Positions 1-6,800 of a DNA stretch of 10,400 nt are shown here, piece after piece (position 1 is the first letter of the stretch; every line of letters begins with the position of its first letter). Origin of the DNA: Desulfobacteraceae bacterium (GTDB taxonomy: Bacteria; Desulfobacterota; Desulfobacteria; Desulfobacterales; SURF-15). Below the pieces are notes generated by a model. The model made no database searches. It saw only the letters and a list, made by a program, of their open reading frames with translations, and was not told the origin of the DNA. The stretch is taken from assembly GCA_003599475.1 (NCBI GenBank), contig QZKK01000117.1, positions 1 through 10,400 on the forward strand, given 5' to 3'. The translations under genes and the position numbers were made by a program.

Positions 1-549
1 AACCTCGATGAATTCCGAAAGCTTCTGCGGATCGGGGAAGATGACGCGCCCCTTCCACTCGGGTTTGGTCAGATCCCAGAGCGATTTGACCGGAGGCGAG
101 CTCATCTTTTTATTGTTGTAGATGAGCGCATCCACACTTGCGTGATGGACAAGAAGCGGTTCCCGATATTCTGCAGGGATCAGCGCTTCCAGATCCGAGG
201 GAACATAGTTGAAGACGAGTTTTTTGTTGAAAAGCTCGTTTACCACGGTGGACGGATCCTTCAGGAAGATCACGTCGGCAACGTAGTTTTTGGCCGCCTG
301 CTCGGCCAGGACCTTGGTCACGATCTCGGGTGAATCCATGTCGAAGCCTTTCACCTTGATTCCGGGATATTTTTCTTCGAAGGTCTTCCCGAATTTAAAC
401 ACCCGCGAGGAGTAAGAGTAGATATTGACCTCTCCTTCCTGTTTGGCCGCCTGATAGAGCGCCTCCTCATTGAAAGGCTCGGCGCTTGCCGAAAACGAAA
501 AAAACAAAACGAGAAGTACCGGAATTACGACCGAAGCTGCTTTTCTCAT
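1..549 (-). CDS. ABC transporter periplasmic solute-binding protein, iron(III)-type (AfuA/FbpA-like), C-terminus cut by window edge
   Basis: The frame is open from an ATG at 549 to the window edge, giving 183 codons of a protein that would usually have about 330-350 residues. The N-terminus reads MRKAASVVIPVLLVLF followed by an ASA-type cleavage site near residue 23, a typical Sec signal peptide. The mature part starts with LYQAAKQEGEVNIYSYSS, then a KTFEEKYPGIKVKGF segment and a WDLTKPEWKGRV segment. These are characteristic of the COG1840 family of periplasmic binding proteins that feed ABC importers for ferric iron and some organic ligands. The start is supported by AGGAGG at 557-562, seven bases upstream. 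The substrate cannot be fixed from this half; the metal ligands of FbpA-like proteins lie mostly in the missing C-terminal part. Permease and ATPase genes would be expected further left, on the same strand. No functional link to the redox cluster on the right is evident. Confidence 0.85.
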   Translation of the reverse strand, partial: MRKAASVVIPVLLVLFFSFSASAEPFNEEALYQAAKQEGEVNIYSYSSRVFKFGKTFEEKYPGIKVKGFDMDSPEIVTKVLAEQAAKNYVADVIFLKDPSTVVNELFNKKLVFNYVPSDLEALIPAEYREPLLVHHASVDALIYNNKKMSSPPVKSLWDLTKPEWKGRVIFPDPQKLSEFIEV

Positions 550-1031
550 CGTGGATCCTCCTTCCATTCACAGTCATTGACTCCCCCGATCCTGCATTAG
601 GTAAGTTTGATGCCATCCGGGGATCTTGTCTAGGCACCGCTGCAGAAGGCGCCATATCGTAGATATGGAAAGAGACGTTAACAGGAAAATCGAAAGTAGT
701 AAAGGTAATTGTACCGGCTCGTTTTCCTTCCTTTTCGTCAACCGGTTCTGTCTTATTTTCGACTGGCGTGCTTTTTCAGGATCGCAGGTGAAGCCCCGGC
801 GCTGGACCTCCGAATAATAGGCGCTTGCGCTCGGTACGATGGAGTTGTTCGGAATGGCTAATTGCCCGCCGATCTTTTTTGCACGGCGGACGAATCGACG
901 GCCCACTCCTTGCTCTGGCTGATGATCATGTTGTTCGAACAGGCCTTTGCGGTGATATAGACGGAGCGCATGGTTAGCGCCACGTGCTCCTGCTCCAGTA
1001 CAAAATGCCGGATCAAGGGCAAGGGGATGCC
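550..1031. other. Gene-poor stretch, possible decayed reading frame on the minus strand
   Basis: No convincing gene is seen in these 480 bases. On the minus strand the frame of the upstream regulator stays open for 57 codons beyond its TAA stop (1032-1034), to a TAG at 858-860. A second frame, open from 906 to 574 (110 codons), takes over near a run of six T at 875-880. Read together across that run they would give a chain of about 150 residues with one hydrophobic segment (LPLLLSIFLLTSLSIS). I do not recognise the sequence, and neither frame has a good ribosome binding site. It could be a frameshifted remnant or simply chance open frame in GC-rich DNA. It presumably also holds the promoter of the solute-binding protein gene. 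Confidence 0.3.
652..668. promoter_or_regulatory. Perfect dyad symmetry, candidate operator
   Basis: CCATATCGTAGATATGG is a perfect inverted repeat with 7-base arms and a 3-base centre, about 103 bases upstream of the solute-binding protein start. Its size and symmetry suit a dimeric repressor site, but it matches no operator that I can name, and it is not followed by a T-run that would make it a terminator. Confidence 0.3.
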
Positions 1032-2420
1032 TTACCCGGGATCGGATACCATGACCCGTTTGAGATCGATTCCGTATTTTTTCATCCGGTTCCAGACGGT
1101 GACGCGGTTGATCCCCAAAACCCGCGCCGCCTCGCTCTGGTTGCCGTTGCTCTGGCGCAGTGCGCGAATCAGGGCCTTCTTCTCATCCATGCTTTGGGAA
1201 TGCCTCCATCCGGTTTCCGGTGTGCCCACCTCCCTTCGGGCATCCTGAAGCAGCGGCAGGTGATCGGGTTCGATCAAGCCCTTTTCCGCAATCACAAAGG
1301 CATACTCCAGGGCACTCTTGAGTTCCCGGACGTTTCCGGGCCATCGGTAGGCCATGACCTTTTCCATCGCTGCATGGGTAAGTCCGGTGATGTTTTTCCC
1401 GGTAGCGGATCGGATGCGCCGCATGAAGGCGTTGATCAAAAGCGGGATATCCTCCATCCGATCCCTCAATGGCGGCAGGTGGATCGGAATCACATTGATC
1501 CGAAAGAAGAAATCCTCCCGGAAGGTATTCTGTGCGATGAGCGCTTTGAGATCCTTATTGGTGGCGGTGATGATTCGCACATCGACGGAAATGGTGCGGT
1601 GATCTCCGACCTGTTCGAACTCCTTGGTTTCCAGAACCCGCAGCAGCTTGATCTGGATGGAAAGCGGAAGATCTCCGATTTCGTCCAGGAAGAAATCTCC
1701 GCCGTTTGCCGCTTCGAACCTCCCCTGGCGATGCCGGTAGGCGCCGGTGAAGGCTCCCTTGATGTGTCCGAACAGTTCGCTTTCCAAAAGCGCCTCGTTG
1801 AGGGCCGCACAGTTGAGTTGGACAAAGGGCTTGTCTCGCCGGGGCCCAAGCTGGTGGATGGCCTGGGCCACAAGCTCTTTGCCGCTGCCGCTCTCGCCGG
1901 AGACGATGACGGGAGCCTCACTGCGTGCGGCTTTGCGGATCACCTCGAACACCCGATGCATCCCTTCGGATTTGCCGATCAATCCGTAAAAGTCCCCTTC
2001 CATTTCCAGTCGACGGGAGAGCAGGTTGACCTCCCGATCCAGACGGTCCAGTTCCGAGATGTCGGTGATGGTCTCCACCGCACCGATGGGCTGCATCCGG
2101 TCGTCGGTCAGGATGGAGGCGTTTTTCAACGCTTTCAGGTGGCTCCCATCTTTTCGGACCAGCATGCACCGTTTGGTGACCTCCTTTCCCTTCTCAAAGA
2201 GCGAGCACCAGACCCCTGGTTTTTGCGTCGCCCTTTCGCAAGCATCGCAGTTTAAGACCGTGCAGGGCCTTCCGATGAGCTCATGGGAAAGATACCCCGT
2301 CAGCTTTTCGAAAGCCTGGTTCACCATCACGATGCTGCCGTCCATGCCGATCATGATCAGCCCCTCGTTCATGGTGTTGATGACTTTTTTCCAGTGCCGA
2401 TTCATCTCCTGTTCTTTCAT
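1032..2420 (-). CDS. Sigma-54-dependent transcriptional activator, PAS (Cys-rich) - AAA+ - Fis-type HTH
   Basis: An enhancer-binding activator that would hydrolyse ATP to open sigma-54 promoters. Numbering from the ATG at 2420 (462 residues): a PAS domain at about 7-120; the AAA+ domain from about 145, with Walker A GESGSGKE at 175-182, the sigma-54 contact loop GAFTGA at 222-227, Walker B ending in D246-E247, and the arginine-bearing FREDFFFRINV and PLRDRMEDIPLL segments; and a Fis-type helix-turn-helix at about 427-451 (NQSEAARVLGINRVTVWNRM). There is no receiver domain, so input is sensed by the PAS domain and not by phosphorelay. The PAS domain carries C53, C58, C61, C72 and C85, unusual for the fold, and could hold a metal or Fe-S centre or act as a thiol switch. 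A GTG at 2444 would add eight residues, but lacks a ribosome site; the ATG at 2420 follows a GGGGG run. It lies divergent to the redox cluster and next to a -24/-12 promoter, so it is the likely activator of that cluster. Confidence 0.93.
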   Translation of the reverse strand: MKEQEMNRHWKKVINTMNEGLIMIGMDGSIVMVNQAFEKLTGYLSHELIGRPCTVLNCDACERATQKPGVWCSLFEKGKEVTKRCMLVRKDGSHLKALKNASILTDDRMQPIGAVETITDISELDRLDREVNLLSRRLEMEGDFYGLIGKSEGMHRVFEVIRKAARSEAPVIVSGESGSGKELVAQAIHQLGPRRDKPFVQLNCAALNEALLESELFGHIKGAFTGAYRHRQGRFEAANGGDFFLDEIGDLPLSIQIKLLRVLETKEFEQVGDHRTISVDVRIITATNKDLKALIAQNTFREDFFFRINVIPIHLPPLRDRMEDIPLLINAFMRRIRSATGKNITGLTHAAMEKVMAYRWPGNVRELKSALEYAFVIAEKGLIEPDHLPLLQDARREVGTPETGWRHSQSMDEKKALIRALRQSNGNQSEAARVLGINRVTVWNRMKKYGIDLKRVMVSDPG

Positions 2421-2433
2421 ATGCCCCCGGGTC

Positions 2434-2471
2434 TGTTTAATCACCTGTTCGATTGTTTAAACACGTGTTTA
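2434..2471. promoter_or_regulatory. Putative activator binding site (UAS), overlapping palindromes and a 20-base-phased repeat
   Basis: TGTTTAA occurs at 2434-2440 and again at 2454-2460, exactly 20 bases (about two helical turns) apart. The second copy is part of two overlapping perfect palindromes, TGTTTAAACA (2454-2463) and TAAACACGTGTTTA (2458-2471). The block lies about 100 bases upstream of the -24 element at 2570, the usual range for enhancer-type sites of sigma-54 activators, and directly before the activator gene. That it is the site of the neighbouring activator is inference. Confidence 0.5.
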
Positions 2472-2499
2472 GATACCACATCCCAAAGCGGTATGGCAA
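2470..2499 (-). promoter_or_regulatory. Possible sigma-70 type promoter of the activator gene
   Basis: On the minus strand TTGCCA (2499-2494) and TATCTA (2475-2470) are separated by 18 bases, resembling -35 and -10 boxes. Initiation would fall near 2463, inside the TAAACACGTGTTTA palindrome, which would allow the activator to repress its own gene. Each box departs from consensus, so this is a weak call. Confidence 0.35.
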
Positions 2500-2568
2500 G
2501 GAGAACTTCGATTCAGTTTTTTTAGCATAATTCAATAGCTTAATCTGCCGGAGCCGGGCAACGGGCCT

Positions 2569-2584
2569 CGGCATGGCTGTTGCA
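2569..2584 (+). promoter_or_regulatory. Sigma-54 (-24/-12) promoter of the redox cluster
   Basis: CGGCATGGCTGTTGCA carries GG (2570-2571) and GC (2582-2583) separated by exactly ten bases, with the C-A of the -24 element and the TTGCA of the -12 element matching the sigma-54 consensus (TGGCACG-N4-TTGCW). It points towards the TusA-like gene and would give a leader of about 45 bases. The neighbouring gene encodes a sigma-54 activator with an intact GAFTGA loop, which strengthens the call. Confidence 0.65.
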
Positions 2585-2639
2585 GTCGGTCCCCCTTAAA
2601 GTCGGTGGTACAGGGACTTGGGGATCGAAAGGGAGTGGG

Positions 2640-2867
2640 ATGTCTAACAAAGCCGAGCTGGATCTTGCGGGGGTGGGCTGGCCGGTCTGCCTGCTGGAGT
2701 GCAAGCGAACCCTGAAGTCCATGCAGGCAGGCGATATCCTGGAGATCGCCCTTCAAGACCCCGATGCACTGGATGAACTGGTGACGATCGTTACCCGCTC
2801 GCCGGATCGGATCCTTGCAATCGATCCGGAACAGGGGGGCTACCGGATCCGAATCCGGAAGGGCTGA
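2640..2867 (+). CDS. TusA/SirA-family sulfur-carrier-like protein with altered CPxP motif
   Basis: A 75-residue protein with the length and pattern of the TusA/YedF/SirA fold: LDLAGVGWPVCLLECKRTLKSMQAGD in two overlapping parts (LDLAGVGWPVCLL, then ECKRTLKSM), a DILEIALQDPDALDEL strand-helix, and a C-terminal YRIRIRKG strand. TusA proteins carry persulfide sulfur on the cysteine of a CPxP motif. Here that position is W14 and the motif reads W14-P15-V16-C17, so a cysteine lies three residues later, with another at C21. The protein may therefore use C17 as sulfur acceptor, or may have a non-transferase role. The ATG at 2640 is chosen over a TTG at 2580 because it follows GGGAG at a good distance, gives the usual family length, and leaves the -12 promoter element outside the gene. 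It is the first gene after the -24/-12 promoter and 37 bases ahead of the HybA-like gene, suggesting that the operon handles sulfur compounds. Confidence 0.85.
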   Translation: MSNKAELDLAGVGWPVCLLECKRTLKSMQAGDILEIALQDPDALDELVTIVTRSPDRILAIDPEQGGYRIRIRKG

Positions 2868-2904
2868 TTGAACCGGATCAAATAGGTCGAACAAAGAGGA
2901 GGCC

Positions 2905-3828
2905 ATGGATAGAAGGGATTTTTTGAAAGCAGCGGGTTCTCTCGCCGTTGCAGCGCTTACGGGCAGAGCAAAAAACGCCGCCGCTTCTCCGGGGGGAGGA
3001 AACGAACTCGGCTGTCTGGTGGATACGACCCTTTGCGTGGGGTGCAGAAAGTGCGAGTCGGCGTGCAATCAGAGGCAGCACCTGGCCAAGCCGAAGGAAT
3101 CCTTCGACGAATTGACGGTGCTCGAAAATCCGCGGCGGCCGGATGAAACCTCTTATACCGTGGTAAACAAATACTACCCGAAGCACATCGGCTCCCTCAC
3201 CTGGCGGCATCGTCCGACATTTGTCAAGTTCCAGTGCATGCACTGCTCTGATCCGTCCTGTGTCTCCGCCTGCATCGTGGGGGCGTTGACAAAGGAAGCC
3301 TCGGGTCCGGTCACCTACGATGCCAAAAAATGCATCGGATGCCGTTACTGCATGGTGGCCTGCCCGTTCCAGATTCCCGCCTACGAATACCACAACGCAC
3401 TGACGCCACAGGTTCGCAAATGCAGCTTCTGCTACGATGCCGTAAAGGAAGGCGGGCTTCCCGGGTGCGTCCAGATCTGCCCGCGGGAAGTGATCGTGTT
3501 CGGAAATAGGGAAAAGCTTCTGGATCTTGCGCGCTGGAAAATGAAAAATCATCCCGGACGCTACGTGGACCACATTTACGGGGAAAAGGAGGTCGGCGGA
3601 ACCTCCTGGCTCTATCTTTCCGGAGAACCTTTCGAAACCATCGGTTTTCCGAAACTCGGAACCAAAGCCCCGCCGCGGCTGACCGAAGCCATCCAGCACG
3701 GTCTTTTCCAGTATTTTGCAGCCCCCGCCGGTCTTTTTGCGGTGCTGGGCGGCATCATGTGGACCACCAATTTCTACGATTCCAGGCGGAAGAACAATTC
3801 AAAGCCCGACGGAGGAGACATCCCATGA
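2905..3828 (+). CDS. HybA-like periplasmic ferredoxin-type protein, four [4Fe-4S] sites, Tat signal and C-terminal membrane anchor
   Basis: A 307-residue electron-transfer subunit. MDRRDFLKAAG at the N-terminus is a Tat signal (RRDFLK), followed by an alanine-rich stretch to about residue 27. Four cysteine quartets can hold four [4Fe-4S] clusters: C44, C47, C50, C54; C111, C114, C119, C123; C143, C146, C149, C153; and C173, C176, C188, C192. A hydrophobic helix at about 266-288 (GLFQYFAAPAGLFAVLGGIMW) anchors the C-terminus, as in HybA of E. coli hydrogenase 2. HybA-type proteins sit on the outer face of the cytoplasmic membrane and pass electrons to or from the HybB quinone subunit. The ribosome site AGAGGAGG at 2895-2902 supports the ATG at 2905. 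The stop overlaps the next start (ATGA at 3825-3828), so the two proteins are probably translationally coupled and form one complex. No hydrogenase gene is present, so the partner enzyme must differ. Confidence 0.92.
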   Translation: MDRRDFLKAAGSLAVAALTGRAKNAAASPGGGNELGCLVDTTLCVGCRKCESACNQRQHLAKPKESFDELTVLENPRRPDETSYTVVNKYYPKHIGSLTWRHRPTFVKFQCMHCSDPSCVSACIVGALTKEASGPVTYDAKKCIGCRYCMVACPFQIPAYEYHNALTPQVRKCSFCYDAVKEGGLPGCVQICPREVIVFGNREKLLDLARWKMKNHPGRYVDHIYGEKEVGGTSWLYLSGEPFETIGFPKLGTKAPPRLTEAIQHGLFQYFAAPAGLFAVLGGIMWTTNFYDSRRKNNSKPDGGDIP

Positions 3829-6800
3829 ACATGCATGAGCCGGCAGCCCCGGTCGAGGAGAAGTTTTTAACCCCCGGGGTCATGGTGATGCTGGCCTTTA
3901 TGGCCGTGGGCTTTGCCTTCACCGCAGTCCGGTTTCTTTTTGGAATCGGGGCTGTTTCCAACCTCAACAACCAGTTCCCCTGGGGAATCTGGATCGGAAT
4001 CGATGTGGCCTCCGGGGTGGCGCTGGCTGCAGGCGGCTTCACCACCGGCGCCATTGCTTACGTATTCAACCGGCAGCAGTATCATGCGGTCATACGGCCT
4101 GCGCTCTTGACCGCCATGCTGGGCTATACCTTCGTAGTCCTTGGGCTGCTGGTCGATATCGGCCGGTACTGGAACATCACAAGCCCCCTGATCAACCACA
4201 ACGGCAACTCGGTGCTCTTCGAGGTGGCCATGTGCGTCATGATCTACCTGCATGTCCTCTACATCGAATTCATTCCGATCGCAGTCGAGCGGTTCAAAGA
4301 CCGTGTGAACCTGCCGGGTTTCCTTGCCGCGTTCAACGGTCTGGTGGAACGGGTGCTCGACCTCGCCGACAAAATGCTCGGGAAGGTGATGTTTTTCTTC
4401 ATCATCGCAGGGATCGTACTCTCCTGCTTTCATCAGTCCGGCCTCGGCAGCCTCATGCTGATCGCCGCCTACAAGGTGCATCCCCTGTGGTACACGCCGG
4501 TTCTGCCGCTTCTTTTTCTCTTGTCTGCCTTTGCCGCCGGATACCCCATGGTCACCTTCGAGTCGATCATCGTCGCCAAATCGTTCGGCCGGAAGCCGGA
4601 GATGGAGGTTCTGACCCCGCTTGCCCGATACATGCCCGTCCTGATGGGGCTCTATCTGGCCGCAAAGCTTTCGGACATGGCGGTACGGGGCACCTATGTG
4701 TACCTGCTGGACGGAACGGTTCAAACCAATGCCTTTATCGTGGAGGTCCTCTTCGGGGTTATCCTCCCGTTTGTCCTGCTGCTCTTTAAAAAGGTGCGGC
4801 GGTCTCCGGGGTGGCTGTTTTTTGCCTCCACCGCCTTTATCCTGGGGATTCTTTTCAACCGGATCAACGTCTTTGTGGTCAGCTTCACGCCTCCGTATGT
4901 GATTACCGGCTATTTCCCGTCCGTAGGAGAGATGGCCATCACCGCCGGCTTCATCGCGGGGCTGATGTTTCTGTACCGGGTTTTCGTATTCATCTTCCCG
5001 GTCCTGGGGGCCCACCCTCGGAAGATGTCCACTGCGCTTCTGCTGATCTTTCTTTTTTCCGCACTCCTGGGGCGGCCTTCCGCCGATGCCTCGGAGGCCG
5101 CAGATTCCGGGAAGCGGCCGCTTCCGGCCGCAGCAAAGATCATCCCGTCCATGGAAGATGCCCCGGCGGTGCACATCATCGACCACCCGAGCGTCAATGC
5201 GCTGAGCGACCTGTACGAAGGGGTGCGCTTCATGCACCGGAAGCACGCAAACGTTCTCAAGGACTGCACTCTCTGTCACCACCGGATTCCCCGCGAAGAG
5301 GGGGACACCTACGGGATGCCGGCAACCCTGCAGCTCCTGCGGGAAAAAGAGATCGTTCCCTCCGGGTGTGCGGTATGCCACGGAACTCCCTTCAACGAGA
5401 AGCAGCTTCACACCCCGGGCCTCAAAGGGGCGTTTCACCAGTTGTGCATGGACTGCCACCAGGAATCCGAACAGGTCCCCCACGCCCGGGGGCCCGTGAT
5501 CCACAGCGCGATGGTGCGCGGGCCGATCGCCAGGACGCTCGACACCCGAGCCCCTACAGACTGTCTGGCCTGCCACCCCAGGCGGGTTCCGGACCACAAA
5601 GAACTGGTGAAGCTTAAAGAAAGCCCGGACGCGTTGTCTGTCACCCAAAATTGTCTTTCCTGCCATGCCAAAGAAGGCGAAGCGATTTTAAAGACCTCCC
5701 ACTGGAACTGGCAGGGGCCCTCCCCTTTCACGGTGGGGCATGAGAAAAGGATCGATCTCGGCAAGCGGCACACCACCATCAACAATTTCTGCATCAACTT
5801 GAACGGAAACTGGGAGCGCTGCACAAGCTGCCATATCGGCTACGGCTGGAAGGACAAGGATTTCGATTTCGCCGACAAGAGCCGGATCGACTGCCTCGTC
5901 TGCCACGACACGACAAAGACCTACAAGAAGGCGCCTGCGGGAGCCGGCTTTCCCGCAGACGGCGTGGATCTTCTAAAGGTCGCTCAAAACGTGGGGCGGC
6001 CCGACCGGAGCACCTGCGGCACAAGCTGTCATTTCGTGGGCGGCGGCGGGGATGCAGTCAAACACGGCGACATGAACACCAACCTGGAAAAGCCAGGCGG
6101 AACCTGCGATGTGCACATGGGCACCGACGGCAAGGGGATGAACTTCAAATGCCAGGATTGCCACAAAACCCGCAACCACATGATCTCTGGCAGAAGCATC
6201 GCAGTTCCGGCCGCTGAAGGAGACCTCTCCTGCCAGTACTGCCATACGGACGACCCCCATCCGGAAGGCAGCCTGCTCTCGCAGCACTTGAACAGGCACA
6301 CCGAAACGGTTTCCTGCCAGACCTGCCACATCCCGATCTACTCCAAGTGCCGGCCCACCAAGGTTTCCTGGGACTGGTCTACTGCCGGAGACGACCGGAC
6401 CCCCGAAAAAGACAAGTACGGCAAACCGGTCTACGACAAAATGAAGGGAAGCTTCGTGTGGAAGGAATCCGCCAAACCGGATTACTACTGGTACAACGGA
6501 ACCGTCAAACGGCATCTGCTCGGGGACCGGATCGAAGAAGAAGGGACGACCGAACTGGCTCGGCCGGTGGGGAGCATCCGCGATCCGGCCTCCCGGATCT
6601 ACCCCTTCAAGCTCCATCGGGGAAAGCAGATCTCCGATGCGGTCTCTAAACGCTTGATCGTCCCCAAACTGTGGAACGGATACTGGAAACACTGGGATTG
6701 GAATCGGGCCGCAAAGGACGGAATGGCCGCCGCCGGCCTCGAATACAGCGGCAAGTATGAGTTTGTGGAAACGGTCATGTACTGGGGGATTACCCACGAG

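Noticed and set aside
705..740. Sigma-70 promoter TTGACG ... TACAAT on the minus strand before the solute-binding protein gene
   Set aside because: The boxes are about 22 bases apart, well beyond the usual 16-19.
858..1034. Readthrough of the activator's TAA stop to give a longer protein
   Set aside because: TAA is not a known recoding signal for selenocysteine or pyrrolysine, and the activator already ends properly after its Fis-type helix-turn-helix.
984..2255. Plus-strand open frame of 423 codons opposite the sigma-54 activator
   Set aside because: The minus strand shows complete PAS, AAA+ and HTH motifs; the plus-strand translation has no recognisable domain.
2580..2639. TTG start at 2580 for the TusA-like gene
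   Set aside because: It falls inside the -24/-12 promoter, has no ribosome site and adds 20 residues not seen in the TusA fold.
3759..3824. Upstream start for the HybB-cytochrome fusion at 3759
   Set aside because: It would overlap the HybA-like gene by about 70 bases and add 22 charged residues foreign to the family; the ATG at 3825 overlaps the stop as ATGA and gives a normal HybB N-terminus.
3867..5666. Long minus-strand open frame (599 codons) opposite the HybB domain
   Set aside because: Composition is rich in His, Gly, Arg and Asp as expected of an antisense shadow in GC-rich DNA; the plus strand carries a clear protein family.
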